DNA of 64,000 nucleotides from Micromonospora craniellae. GTDB taxonomy: Bacteria; Actinomycetota; Actinomycetes; Mycobacteriales; Micromonosporaceae. The translations under genes were made by a program, and so were the position numbers. Below the pieces are notes generated by a model. The model made no database searches, was not told the DNA's origin, and was given only the letters and a program-made list of their open reading frames with translations. The DNA lies in contig NZ_CP061725.1 of NCBI RefSeq assembly GCF_014764405.1, positions 744,001-808,000 of the forward strand. Direction: 5' to 3'. Shown piece by piece: positions 43,583 through 52,647 of this stretch (the first letter of the stretch is position 1; the number at the start of each line of letters is the position of its first letter).

Positions 43583-43921
43583 TCACCGCCCTGCCCTGGG
43601 AGTGTGGCGATGATGCCAGAGGGCTTCGGTGACGGCGTCCCTGGGGTCGATGTCGCCCACCGCCAAGCGCTCCCGGGTAACCGTGATCCAGGGTGGCGAG
43701 GTCGGGGCGGGCTCACCGCAGGCAGTACGCATCCCCTCCTGGGCGAGTCGGGCCGGTTGGCAGGGTCCGGGCTGATTCTCATGCCAGGTGCCGGTGGCCA
43801 CGCAGAAGCTGGAGCTGCCGGGTCGGTGGGTTTCCCAGAGGGCACGGGCCAGTCGCCACAGTAGGCGGTGCCGGCACTCGTCGGGCGGTTCCACGGGCGG
43901 ATCGTCGATATCGAAGGACAT
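43583..43921 (-). CDS. Small hypothetical protein of integrative-element type
   Basis: About 112 residues; starts MSFDIDDPPVEPPDECRHRLLWRLARALWE. No family recognised. It has four Cys and several Trp, no signal or membrane segment. It sits four bases before the XRE relic and divergent from the XRE gene at 44070, so it probably belongs to the integrative element's accessory block. An in-frame ATG at 43957 is a possible earlier start. Confidence 0.5.
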   Translation of the reverse strand: MSFDIDDPPVEPPDECRHRLLWRLARALWETHRPGSSSFCVATGTWHENQPGPCQPARLAQEGMRTACGEPAPTSPPWITVTRERLAVGDIDPRDAVTEALWHHRHTPRAGR

Positions 43922-44069
43922 GCGCCGACCATCCCGTTCGGCGGCGAGCCGTTCCATGGCCAGCGGTCATGTCACGGTGACATGGGACGGGTCGACCAGC
44001 GCGAACGGATCGCTCTAGGCTGTCGACCTGAACACCTTGAGTAGTCGGAACGCGACGCTGGGAGCTGCC

Positions 44070-45482
44070 GTGCTGCTCGATCCGCTGCGAATTTCGGACG
44101 ATGCGTGGTCGCACGGTGAGGTGCTGGCCGCACTGGCGGCCCGTGACATCGGCGGGCTGTTCCGCTGGATCACGAGTCTCACCGGGGCAAGTCAGAGCCG
44201 GATCGGCGCCGCCGTCGGGCTGGAGCAGGGCTATGTCAGTCGGATCATGGCCGGACGCAAGGTCACTTCGATCGAGGTCCTGGAACGGATCGCCGACGGA
44301 TGCCGGATGCCCGACCATGCGCGAACCACATTGGGCCTGGCACCAAAACAGGCCGTACCACCAACCGACCCCGGCCGGCGCACTCCCAGCGAGCCGCCGG
44401 GCATCCGGACCTGGCAGGAGGACGTACATAGTGCCGCAGAGCTTTGGCGAGGTGACGTGAACCGTCGAGACGTACTCCGGCAGGTGGCCTTCAGCTCCGC
44501 CGGCTACACCCTGCCGGCGCTGCGCTGGTTCACCGCACCCGACCCGGCCCCGGTGACCCAGCCAGGCCGCAGCACGGTCGGTCAACCGGAGATTGACACC
44601 ATCCGCGCGATGACCGTGACCTACCGCCAGTTGGACAACCAGTACGGCGGCGGCCACGCTCGCGACACCGTCGCCCGCTACCTCCACCAGGAGGTAACCC
44701 CACTGCTCACCAACGGCCGCTACAACCACCCCACCGGCCAACGACTGCTCAGCGCCGCCGCCGAACTGGCCCAACTCGCTGGCTGGCAGGCGTACGACAC
44801 CGCCGAGCACGGCATCGCCCAGCGGTACCTCACCCTCGCTTTGGACTTCGCCCACGCTGCCGCAGACGACGGCCTCGGCGCGGAGATCCTCGCCGCCATG
44901 AGCCACCAGGCCACCTACCTCGGCCACACCGCCACCGGCCTCGACCTCGCCCGCGCCGCCAGGCAGACCGCCCGCCGCGCCGGCCTTCTTGTCCTGACCG
45001 CCGAAGCCCACGTCATGGAGGCCCACGCCCTGGCCAAGGCCAACGACGGACGAGCCTGCGCCGCCGCCCTACACCAGGCAGAACAGGCCCTCGACCGAGC
45101 CGATCGCAGCACCGACCCGCAGTGGCTCAGCTACTTCGACGAGGCGTACCTGTCGGCCAAGTTCGGCCACTGCTTCCACACCCTTGGCCACAACACCCAC
45201 GCCGAACGATTCGCCGCCCGATCGCTACGGATGGACAACCGATACGTGCGCGGCAGGGCCTTCAACCTCGCCCTGCTCGCCAGCGTCCACGCCCGGCAGG
45301 GCGAACCCGAACGGGCCTGCACCATCGGCGCGGAAGCCCTGACCCTGACCACTCAGCTACGTTCAGCCAGAGCCGTCCGCTACCTGCGCGAGCTGCAAAC
45401 ACACCTCGCCCCGCACCGGCGGCTACCCGCCGTCCGGCACTTCACCGGCCGCATCGACGCCACCCTCGGCCCCCGTCGCTGA
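44070..45482 (+). CDS. XRE-family regulator with helical-repeat C-terminus
   Basis: About 470 residues. A Cro/C1-type helix-turn-helix near residues 34-75 (SQSRIGAAVGLEQGYVSRIMAGRK) is followed by a linker and a long TPR-like region (HPTGQRLLSAAAELAQLAGWQAYD; ARAARQTARRAG). This architecture is common in regulators carried by actinomycete integrative elements beside Nudix genes. The GTG at 44070 is chosen for GGGAG five bases upstream; a TTG at 44037 would add 11 residues. Its stop is three bases from the stop of the convergent Nudix gene. Confidence 0.85.
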   Translation: MLLDPLRISDDAWSHGEVLAALAARDIGGLFRWITSLTGASQSRIGAAVGLEQGYVSRIMAGRKVTSIEVLERIADGCRMPDHARTTLGLAPKQAVPPTDPGRRTPSEPPGIRTWQEDVHSAAELWRGDVNRRDVLRQVAFSSAGYTLPALRWFTAPDPAPVTQPGRSTVGQPEIDTIRAMTVTYRQLDNQYGGGHARDTVARYLHQEVTPLLTNGRYNHPTGQRLLSAAAELAQLAGWQAYDTAEHGIAQRYLTLALDFAHAAADDGLGAEILAAMSHQATYLGHTATGLDLARAARQTARRAGLLVLTAEAHVMEAHALAKANDGRACAAALHQAEQALDRADRSTDPQWLSYFDEAYLSAKFGHCFHTLGHNTHAERFAARSLRMDNRYVRGRAFNLALLASVHARQGEPERACTIGAEALTLTTQLRSARAVRYLRELQTHLAPHRRLPAVRHFTGRIDATLGPRR

Positions 45483-45485
45483 CAC

Positions 45486-46049
45486 CTACAGCTCTCCCCG
45501 GGCCTTACGCGCAACCAGCTCCAACACCGCGATCACCGTGCCAGCACCGACGATCTCACCCCGAGACACCAGCTCGTACGCCTCGTCGAGCGGGATCCAG
45601 GCGACCTGCTCGGCCTCGTTCACGTCCACAGGGACACCGATGTGCTCAGCCTGCCGGGCCAGGAACAGCAGATTCTCGGCGTCGGCGGTGCCAACCCAGG
45701 GTTGAAAGGACCGGAGCGGCTCGACCTCCTGGGGCCGCCAGCCGGTCTCCTCCTCGACCTCCCGCACCGCGCACTGCGCCGGCTGCTCGTCATCGTCGAC
45801 GTAGCCACCGGGCAACTCCCACACCCACCGGTCGAACACGAACCGATGCCTCCGCATCAACAGCAGGCGCTCCCGATCGTCGAGCACGGCGACCATGGCT
45901 GACCGAGGAGCCCGAATCACGTACTGCTCGAAGCGAACCCCGTCCGGCAACTCCACCTCGGCGATACTCAGCCGCGCACGTCGAGTGTCGTCCACCACCC
46001 GCTCGCCATGGATCGTCCACCGGGTCAATTCCGTCGCCTGCTTCTCCAC
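45486..46049 (-). CDS. Nudix hydrolase
   Basis: About 187 residues with the Nudix box GGYVDDDEQPAQCAVREV followed by EEETGW (Gx5Ex7REUxEExGU). It resembles ADP-ribose pyrophosphatase-like enzymes. In pSAM2 of Streptomyces the immunity protein Pif carries a Nudix motif, so a Nudix gene beside an XRE regulator and RepSA fits an integrative element's control module (inference). The start is uncertain among GTG codons at 46082, 46052 and 46049; none has a good ribosome site. Confidence 0.85.
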   Translation of the reverse strand: MEKQATELTRWTIHGERVVDDTRRARLSIAEVELPDGVRFEQYVIRAPRSAMVAVLDDRERLLLMRRHRFVFDRWVWELPGGYVDDDEQPAQCAVREVEEETGWRPQEVEPLRSFQPWVGTADAENLLFLARQAEHIGVPVDVNEAEQVAWIPLDEAYELVSRGEIVGAGTVIAVLELVARKARGEL

Positions 46050-46082
46050 CACCCCGCCAGTATCCGCGCCGAGCCTGAGCAC

Positions 46083-46377
46083 GCGCTACCGGCCGGATGC
46101 GCGCCGGGCAGAGAACTGCCGCCCCAGACCACCGAGAGCATGATCACGGCGGTGTCGCCACCGGGCGCATCCGTGCTGGAGGCAATGTTTCACCCCGCAC
46201 CTGCTCGCCGCGTAGTGCCGTCCCGATGCTCCTACGGATGCCAAACTCCGTCAGCTGCCACCTCGCTGGCGGAGCTTGACATCTCCATCCCAGAGGAACT
46301 TCTGGGCCGGCTGGACCAGCGCAAGCGTGGGTATGAACTATGGAATGCTGGCCCGATTCATCGCCGCACGCCGGACT
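46083..46377. other. Gap with possible gene remnant
   Basis: About 295 bases between two minus-strand genes. A plus-strand stretch (about 46270-46345) reads LAELDISIPEELLGRLDQRK, which resembles the start of a ribbon-helix-helix/antitoxin-like protein but lacks a start and runs into unrelated sequence. No gene is called. Confidence 0.35.
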
Positions 46378-46962
46378 TCAGCGCTTCTGGCTGTGGGAAT
46401 AGTCAGCGCCGGTGAAGATCCGGCCAGTAAGCCACTGTCGCCATCGTCGCGGCCGGGGCACCGCTCCATGCTCGTACCGCTCTTGCACGCCCAACTCTGC
46501 TCGGACCGCCTCGAAAAAGCCGTCCAGTTGTCGTGCTACGTCGGCGGGAAGTTCCCTGTCCACATCGAACAGGCCATCTGTCGACATCACGAAGTAAAGA
46601 CGCTCGGCAACCGTGCTATGCAATGACTTGGAGGCTCCCCTGACTGGCTCCGTGGCTATGAGGTTGAGGGCCATCTTGCTGGTGTGTAGAGCGTAGGACG
46701 CGGCGAGGAAGGCTGCCTTCTCGTACGTGCCATCGTTCGCGCGATACAGCAGATTTATGCAGTCGTTGACCCTCGACAGGAACTCGACATAGATCGAGCG
46801 GCGGTCGGCGAGCCACCGCGAATCCTTCTCACGGTCAAGCCTGAGGCGCTCCTGTTGAAGCGCGGTCTGCCGTGTGACGAGTACTCCTCCGAGGGCGAAT
46901 ACCCCCGCGACGATCGGTGTGGTGATAGCAAGGATCCACGGAGTGGCCGATGACATGCTCAA
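46378..46962 (-). CDS. Hypothetical membrane-anchored protein
   Basis: 194 residues. An N-terminal transmembrane helix (TPWILAITTPIVAGVFALGGVLV) is followed by a charged helical, probably coiled-coil stretch (RQTALQQERLRLDREKDSRWLADRR) and a soluble helical domain. No family recognised; small proteins of this layout are frequent in actinomycete accessory regions. G+C is somewhat lower than in neighbours. Two start codons (46962 and 46956) are equally possible. Confidence 0.65.
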   Translation of the reverse strand: MSMSSATPWILAITTPIVAGVFALGGVLVTRQTALQQERLRLDREKDSRWLADRRSIYVEFLSRVNDCINLLYRANDGTYEKAAFLAASYALHTSKMALNLIATEPVRGASKSLHSTVAERLYFVMSTDGLFDVDRELPADVARQLDGFFEAVRAELGVQERYEHGAVPRPRRWRQWLTGRIFTGADYSHSQKR

Positions 46963-48072
46963 ATCCTACTGATTGGAAGCGATCAACCGCTCAGCGTGAC
47001 GCGACACTCCGCCTCGCTTCTGTTGCCATCCCGTCTGCCGTCGACCCGGCCCTCCTGGGGAGCGGGCCGCCGCCCGGCCCGCCACGTCAAGCGGACCTTG
47101 ACGCACGGTCGGACGCTGGCGGGTCGGGCGGTGGTCTGCTCGGCTCGCCCGGGTCGTCGGCTGGCGGGATGGCCCGCGCAACCACCCACGGACCGCGACC
47201 CGCCGACGCAGCCCCGACCATCCTGGAGCCCGAGCGCCCCCGCCGGAGGCGCGGTAACCGCGACCGGTTCGCCACCCGTCACCTGCCGCGCGGACCCGGC
47301 GTGCCCTTCCCTGCGCCGCGTCGCTCGGGCGCAGCGCGGCCGGCTGCCGGCGACGAACATCCACCACTTCCACACCCGTCCCGTCTACGGCGGCCCACCG
47401 GGCTTTCCGCTCTCCGCGCCAGCCGCCGGGCGTGTTGCGTGGCCGGAGTCGGAGCGCCAGCGGAGCGACGGACGCGCGCCCAGGCGGCGGCGCGTGCGGC
47501 CCGTCCAGGGCCGCCTTGATAGACGTACAGAAAGTCCTCCCACACCAGCCGGCAGCCGGTCCGGACCAGTTCGGCACCGACGTTCACGACGGGTTGACGC
47601 ATCGGCACCCGGTGCTACTCTGGCGGTCGTCGAGCACGCCAGGGCGGCCTTCCTGCCGGATCTCTGGGCTCGAACACCGAGTTACTGAGCGGCCTTCCTG
47701 CCGCTGATGCGGGCCAGCTCCCGCCGGTTCTCGATCACCTCTGGCCGCGAATGTCGGCCCCGGAATCCGCTGACTGGCCCAGCACGGTCTTCCCGCCGTC
47801 ACGATGGCCCGGATTCGCATTCCCTCGACGGGTGGGGCTCGCCTGCGGCGACCCGCCGGATGCCGACCTCCAGGCACCCCACCCGTCCCGGCCTGACCCA
47901 GCACGGCAACCGGAAGGACCACACCTCAAGGCGGTCAGCCAGACCCGCCCTCCGGCGTCAGCCGCCCTCCACGGCGGTGCCAGGAGACACCACGAACACC
48001 ACCGACGGACGGCGTTCCGGCGATCGGTGGTGGTTCGTCGCCCGTCCCTGCCACCCGCCCTGAGGAGAGATC
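46963..48072. other. 1.1-kb stretch with no convincing gene, upstream of rep
   Basis: Open frames on both strands here are Arg/Pro/Ala-rich and lack family patterns. A short minus-strand string (about 47700-47740: EVIENRRELARISGRKAAQ, then stop) may be a gene relic. A direct-repeat pair is at 47644 and 47689. Its place before the initiator gene makes it the likely home of the element's replication origin and rep promoter (inference). Confidence 0.5.
47644..47703. repeat. 15-base direct repeat pair
   Basis: GCGGCCTTCCTGCCG occurs at 47644-47658 and 47689-47703, 45 bases apart start to start. It could be a remnant of iteron-like repeats; only two copies are seen. Confidence 0.45.
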
Positions 48073-49617
48073 GTGTCCACCCTGCACCGTCCCGGCGTCG
48101 CCGCCGGTCGTGACGCCCAGGCACTGCACCGGGCCGCCACCCCCGACTACTTCGGCTGGTTGGAGCACACCCGGACTGCCGGGGGTTGTGCCCGTCCGGT
48201 CCGGCTGACCGGCACCATGACCGCCGTCGACCGGGACACCGGGCGGGTCCTGGGCGAGCAGCACACCGACGAGTTGCCCGATCGGGTGCTCTACAAGGCG
48301 TGCGGCAACCGGCGTGCCGCTCAGTGCGCGGACTGCTCCTGGGTCTACGCCGGTGATGCCTTCCAGGTCGTCCGCTGTGGCCTGACCGGCGGCAAGACAG
48401 TCCCCGCCACGGTGGCCCGGCACCCGGTCGTCTTTGCCACCTTCACCGCGCCGTCGTTCGGCCCGGTCCACCACCGGCACGTACCCCTGCACACCTGTGC
48501 CGACCGGCGGCGCTGCGACTGCCGACCGGCCCCATGCCACGCCCGCCGTGACGCCGTCACCTGCCCGCACGGGCGGCCCGGGGCCTGCTTCGCCCGTCAC
48601 GACGGTGCCGATCCGCAGCTCGGTCGGCCGCTCTGCCTGGACTGCTACGACCACGACCACCAGGTCGTCTGGAACGTCTACGCCGGTGAGCTGTGGCGAC
48701 GCACCAAACAGGCCATCGAGCGGCACCTTGCCGCCCTCTGCCGCCGACGAGGCGTTCCGAGGGTCGAGGTCGTCCCCGACGCGGGCCGGATACGGCGGGT
48801 GCCGCCGGTGCGGGTGTCGCACGGGAAGGTCGCCGAAATGCAGCGCCGGGGCGCGGTGCACTTCCACGTCCTGCTGCGTCTCGACGGGGTCGATCCCGGT
48901 GACCGGCACGCCCTGGTCCCGCCACCGGCCGGGATCACCGTGGACGACCTCGACACCGCCGTACACGCCGCCGCCCGGCAGATCGTCTTCGCCACCCCAC
49001 CGCATCCCGACCGGCCGCAGGGCTGGCCGATCGCCTGGGGTGAGCAGGTCGACGTGCGCCGCATCGGCACCGGCGACGGGGACGTGACCGACGCCAGGGT
49101 GGCCGCCTACCTGGCCAAGTACGCCACCAAGGCCACCGAGGTCACCGGCCACTGCTCCACCCGGCTCACCCCGGGCACCGTCGACGCCTGCGCCGACCCG
49201 GAGGGCGACCACCTGGCCCGGCTCATCGACGCCTGCTGGCGACTCGGCCGCCCCACCCGGCACCGCACCAGCGACACCGCCGCCCAGACCGAGGACCGTC
49301 AAGGCGACCTTGACACCACACACCATCCCTACGCCGGGCTGCGACGGTGGGCGCACATGCTCGGCTACGGCGGTCACTTCCTCACCAAGGCCCGCCGGTA
49401 CTCGGTCACGTTCGGACTGCTCCGAGACACCCGCGCCACCTACCGCCGCGCCGATGACGGCTCCGTCAGCGTCGGCACCCTGGCCTTCGTCGGCTCCGGG
49501 TGGCTCACCGACGGAGACGCGCTGCTCGCCAACACCGCCGCCGCCCAGCACCGGGAACGCCGCCGCGTCGGCCGGGAGGAACTCGCCCACGAGCTGTGGT
49601 CGGGGGTAGCAGCGTGA
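48073..49617 (+). CDS. RepSA-type replication initiator
   Basis: 514 residues. The N-terminal and middle parts are Cys/His-rich (CADCSW; CADRRRCDCR; CLDCYDHDH), probably zinc-binding. The HUH-like metal motif is AVHFHVLLRLDG, and YLAKYATKATE carries the candidate nicking Tyr. This matches rolling-circle initiators of pSAM2-like integrative elements. The GTG start follows GAGGAGAG at 48062-48069. It overlaps the excisionase gene by four bases. The gene looks intact, unlike the integrase downstream. Confidence 0.9.
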   Translation: MSTLHRPGVAAGRDAQALHRAATPDYFGWLEHTRTAGGCARPVRLTGTMTAVDRDTGRVLGEQHTDELPDRVLYKACGNRRAAQCADCSWVYAGDAFQVVRCGLTGGKTVPATVARHPVVFATFTAPSFGPVHHRHVPLHTCADRRRCDCRPAPCHARRDAVTCPHGRPGACFARHDGADPQLGRPLCLDCYDHDHQVVWNVYAGELWRRTKQAIERHLAALCRRRGVPRVEVVPDAGRIRRVPPVRVSHGKVAEMQRRGAVHFHVLLRLDGVDPGDRHALVPPPAGITVDDLDTAVHAAARQIVFATPPHPDRPQGWPIAWGEQVDVRRIGTGDGDVTDARVAAYLAKYATKATEVTGHCSTRLTPGTVDACADPEGDHLARLIDACWRLGRPTRHRTSDTAAQTEDRQGDLDTTHHPYAGLRRWAHMLGYGGHFLTKARRYSVTFGLLRDTRATYRRADDGSVSVGTLAFVGSGWLTDGDALLANTAAAQHRERRRVGREELAHELWSGVAA

Positions 49618-49811
49618 CCCGACCCCTCACCCCACGGTGGTACTCCCCCGCCGAGGTCGCCGTCCTGCTCGGCTTCGGCATCTCCAAGGTCAAGATGAAG
49701 ATCGCCACCGGCGAACTGCGCTCCATCAAGGACGGCAAGTACCGCCGCATCCTGCCCGAGTGGGTCGACGACTACATCCGCGAGCAGATCGACCGGCAGG
49801 AGGCCGCCTGA
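49614..49811 (+). CDS. Excisionase-like helix-turn-helix protein
   Basis: 65 residues with a MerR/Xis-type winged helix: RWYSPAEVAVLLGFGISKV followed by IRSI-like ELRSIKDGKYRRILPEWVDDYI. Small proteins of this type between rep and int direct excision of the element together with integrase. The GTG overlaps the RepSA stop (GTGA), and its own stop overlaps the integrase ATG (TGATG). Confidence 0.85.
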   Translation: MTRPLTPRWYSPAEVAVLLGFGISKVKMKIATGELRSIKDGKYRRILPEWVDDYIREQIDRQEAA

Positions 49812-50872
49812 TGCCCGCCCGTGCCCGCGCCAACGGCGAAGGCTCGATCTTCCCGTACCGCAACGGCTTCGCCGCGTATGTCTGGGTCACCAAGCCCGAA
49901 GGGAAACGCACCCGCAAGTACGTCTACGACAAGACCCGCGAGGCCGTCCACGACAAGTGGATCAAACTGCACCAGCAGGCCAGGGCCGGACCGGTGGCGA
50001 CCAGCGTGCCGACCGTGGGCAGCTTCCTCGCCTACTGGCTGACCGAGATCATCGAGCCGAACCGGGCGCCGCTCACCTACGCCACCTACGAGACGTTCGT
50101 CCGCCGTTACCTCTCCCCCGGCCTCGGGGCCAAACGGCTCGACCGGCTCCAGGCGCGGGACGTGCAGACCTGGCTCAACCAGGTGGCCCGCACCTGCCAG
50201 TGCTGCGCCCCGGGCAAGGACGCCGCCCGCCGCAAGGAGAAGCGACGCTGCTGCGCGGTCGGCCGGTGCTGCCAGGCCGTTCCGTCGACGCGCACGGTCA
50301 GCGACATCCGCGCCGCCCTCACCCACGCCCAGGCCGAAGACCTCATCACCAAGAATCCGGCCGTCCCGGTCACCCTCGCCACCGTCCGCCGTTGACGCGG
50401 CAAGTCCTGGTCCAGCGACGAAGCACGCCGCTTCCTCGAATCCGCCCGCGCCGACGCCGACCCGCTCTACGCCGCGGACGCCCTGGTCCTCGTCACCGGC
50501 CTACGCAAAGGCGAAGCCCTCGGCCTCACCTGGGCCGACGTCGACCTCGACGCCGGAGAGCTGACCATCGGCCGGCAACTGCAACGCGTACGCGGAAAGC
50601 TCCTGCACCGCGACACCAAGACCCAGGCATCCGACGCCACCCTCCCGCTGCCCGACATCTGCCTGGCCGTACTCAAGCTGAGGAACGAGCAGCGCGACGA
50701 GGGACGGGCAGCCGCCGGTAAGGCGTGGCACGACAACGACCTGGTGTTCACCACCCGCTACGGCACACCCATCAAGCCACGCAACTTCCAGCGCTCCTGG
50801 CAGACCCGCTCGACAACGAAGCCGATCACCGTCCACAACGCCCGACGCCCAACGCACCCGCACAACCTCAAC
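49811..50872 (+). pseudogene. Broken tyrosine integrase
   Basis: Begins intact (MPARARANGEGSIFPYRNG), with the N-terminal SAM-like domain typical of pSAM2-type integrases. An in-frame TGA at 50393-50395 ends it after 194 codons (TVRR-stop-RGKSWSSDEA). Translation past the stop stays in the same frame and shows the first catalytic Arg (TGLRKGEALGLTW) and DLVFTTRYGTPIKPRNF. After QTR a block is missing, and the HxxR box reads VHNARRP instead of VHDARRTC. The region with the catalytic Tyr is absent. One nonsense change plus 3' loss means no active integrase. Confidence 0.85.
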
Positions 50873-50922
50873 GCGACAGCCTGCGCGGATCGACACACCG
50901 CAACCACCGCACCGCGGGGTAT

Positions 50923-50941
50923 CCGGGGGCTCGGCCCCCGG
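50923..50941. terminator. Stem-loop between integrase relic and tRNA-Val
   Basis: CCGGGGGC-TCG-GCCCCCGG, 8 exact pairs with a 3-base loop. It lies downstream of the tRNA on the minus strand and after the integrase remnant on the plus strand. Confidence 0.6.
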
Positions 50942-50956
50942 AGCAGAAATGACAAG

Positions 50957-50990
50957 GCCCCCAAGTCCGCGCATTCTGCGGACAGGGGGC
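50957..50990 (-). terminator. Stem-loop downstream of tRNA-Val
   Basis: GCCCCC-AA-GTCCGC pairs with GCGGAC-A-GGGGGC around a 7-base loop (GCATTCT), 14 bases after the tRNA 3' end on the minus strand. A typical tRNA terminator. Confidence 0.65.
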
Positions 50991-51003
50991 ACCTGGGGAC
51001 TTG

Positions 51004-51075
51004 TGGGCGATACTGGGATCGAACCAGTGACCTCTTCGGTGTGAACGAAGCGCTCTCCCGCTGAGCTAATCGCCC
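51004..51075 (-). tRNA. tRNA-Val (anticodon CAC)
   Basis: 72 bases fold into a standard cloverleaf: acceptor GGGCGAT/ATCGCCC, D arm GCTC/GAGC, anticodon arm CTTCG-TTCACAC-CGAAG (anticodon at 51041-51043 on the complement), T arm ACTGG-TTCGATC-CCAGT, discriminator A. No encoded CCA. The integrase relic points at its 3' end, the usual attachment site for pSAM2-type elements. Confidence 0.95.
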
Positions 51076-51125
51076 TCAGCGCGCATGACTCTACCCGATC
51101 CTGCGCCCGGCCCGCGAACCCGGGG

Positions 51126-51590
51126 TCAGTTCGTGGCGAGGTAGCGCAGGACCTGGGCGATCACGTCGATGCCGAGGCTGTACTTGATCGAGATTAGGGC
51201 GATCGCGCCGACGAAGACGAGGCCGACGGAGCCGATCACCAGGCGTAGGGCGAGTGACTGTCGTTTCACCCATGCTGTCCAGCCGTAGACGTGGCGGCGG
51301 GTGAAGGCGAGCAGGCGTTTGGCCCAGTGGAACTCGACGGCCCAGATGCCGAGGCCGAAGATCACCAGGAGCCAGCCGGGGCCGGGCAGTGGGATGAGCA
51401 CGATGCCGATGGTGACCACGAGGGCGCCGAGGACCCCGATGACGACTCTGAGGGCGAGGCGGCCGGTGGGGTTGGCGCGGACCAGCGCGAGGGTGGTGGA
51501 GAGGCGCTGCCGCCAGCGGGGCCGCCCGGGCACGGCGGCAGCTCCCGGGCCGTCGCTGGCACGGTCCGTCTCGGTTCGCTCGTTGCACAT
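51126..51590 (-). CDS. TIGR02611-type PGPGW transmembrane protein
   Basis: 154 residues. After a charged N-terminus come a hydrophobic segment pair containing PLPGPGWLLVIFGLGIWAVE (the family's PGPGW motif), then KRLLAFTRR and a final membrane pair (LRLVIGSVGLVFVGAIALI). Actinobacterial family of unknown function. The start at 51590 is the Met before MCNERTETD; no strong ribosome site is visible, and the frame remains open further upstream. Confidence 0.85.
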   Translation of the reverse strand: MCNERTETDRASDGPGAAAVPGRPRWRQRLSTTLALVRANPTGRLALRVVIGVLGALVVTIGIVLIPLPGPGWLLVIFGLGIWAVEFHWAKRLLAFTRRHVYGWTAWVKRQSLALRLVIGSVGLVFVGAIALISIKYSLGIDVIAQVLRYLATN

Positions 51591-52090
51591 GCGGTGAGGA
51601 TTTCCCCGTCCGGCGGGGCTATTCCCGTCGCTGAAGCCACGTTCGTTGCGGCCGGTGCGGCGATTGTCAGCCGGTTCGTGGTCGACCACTGACCGACCGT
51701 GCCGGTCGCGCTGTTCCTTCGGCACCCCGCACCCCCGCTGTTCGGCTCTGCGGGCCGCGCCGTTCGACGGGCCCCGCCTCGCCAGCTGATCCACTGAGGA
51801 TCGCTCATCGATCATTTCACGCCCAGTGTGGCGCGGGACCGTCACTGCAACGGCCGACTGGACGTTACCGGAGTAAGTCGACGACTGAGCCACCCGATGA
51901 CCGGGCGGGATCAACGCACTGGGCAGAACCGGAAATCCTAGATGAATTTTCACATTCTCGCGGCCTTTCCGAACCCTCTCCCACCACTGGGTGAAGTCAG
52001 CGTATGGCGGAGCGTAGCCAGGAGCAGCGGCTGAGTATGGGAAAAGCGGGACACGCGCGTTCCGCACGCGGTGCCGGGGGGAGAACGTCC
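51591..52090. other. Intergenic region before ssgB-like gene
   Basis: About 500 bases between divergent genes. Parts are AT-richer (GATGAATTTTCACATTCTCG near 51941-51960), consistent with promoter sequence. No gene or repeat is evident; open frames through it lack family patterns. Confidence 0.5.
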
Positions 52091-52522
52091 ATGAGTGTCA
52101 TCCGACCGACGACCGTTGAGGTCGAGACGTCGCTAAGGCTAGTCGCGCCTGACGCCACCGCATTGCCGGTGCGCGCCAGTCTGCGCTACGACCCTGCTGA
52201 CCCGTATGCGGTCCATGTCCTGTTCCACGCCGAATCGGCCGGTGGCGAGGCGGTGAGCTGGTCGTTCGCTCGCGAACTGCTGGTCACCGGGCTCGACGAA
52301 CCGGCCGGCATCGGCGATGTGCGGGTCTGGCCGTGGGCCACCCCGCGCGGCGACTTCGTCGCGCTGGCGCTGTCGTCGCCCGACGGCAACGCCCTGTTCG
52401 AGGTGCCGCGCAGCGTGCTGGTGCGCTTCCTGCGGCGGACCTACGTCGTCGTCCCGCGCGGCCGGGAGGCCGAGCACCTGGACGTCGACACGGCGGTGAA
52501 CCGGCTGCTCGCCGGCCGCTGA
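52091..52522 (+). CDS. ssgB: SsgB-like sporulation and cell division protein
   Basis: 143 residues of the SsgA-like (SALP) family, found only in morphologically complex actinomycetes. Diagnostic stretches are ALPVRASLRYDPADPYAVHVLFH, WSFARELLVTGLDEPAGIGDVRVWP and LSSPDGNALFEVP. SsgB positions FtsZ during sporulation septation. Length and sequence fit SsgB best among paralogues; the symbol is by similarity. The start ATG follows GGGGGGAG. A terminator follows at 52537. Confidence 0.85.
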   Translation: MSVIRPTTVEVETSLRLVAPDATALPVRASLRYDPADPYAVHVLFHAESAGGEAVSWSFARELLVTGLDEPAGIGDVRVWPWATPRGDFVALALSSPDGNALFEVPRSVLVRFLRRTYVVVPRGREAEHLDVDTAVNRLLAGR

Positions 52523-52536
52523 CCAGCGACACGGAG

Positions 52537-52573
52537 CGGGGCCGCGCGAATCTGCCGAGTCCGCGCGGCCCCG
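52537..52573. terminator. Terminator between ssgB-like gene and SDR relic
   Basis: CGGGGCCGCGCG pairs exactly with CGCGCGGCCCCG over a 13-base loop, between convergent genes. Confidence 0.7.
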
Positions 52574-52647
52574 GCCTGTCCGGCGGTACGCACACCACCG
52601 GCACCACCCGTGCCACGCGACCCGGCCCACGGCTGGCCCGTCCGTGT

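Noticed and set aside
46270..46345. Toxin-antitoxin antitoxin gene
   Set aside because: Only a short stretch resembles a ribbon-helix-helix start; there is no start codon with ribosome site and no toxin partner.
41543..48072. A second copy of the tRNA-Val 3' end (attL)
   Set aside because: Looked for the tRNA 3' sequence (GGTTCGATCCCAGT and complement) by eye across the accessory region and saw none. A computed search of the flanks would be decisive.
46963..48072. Several open frames of 90-230 codons upstream of rep
   Set aside because: Mutually overlapping on both strands, Arg/Pro/Ala-rich, with no ribosome sites in convincing places and no family patterns.
50393..50395. Selenocysteine or programmed read-through at the integrase TGA
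   Set aside because: No SECIS-like hairpin is evident, integrases do not use selenocysteine, and the downstream part is itself damaged.
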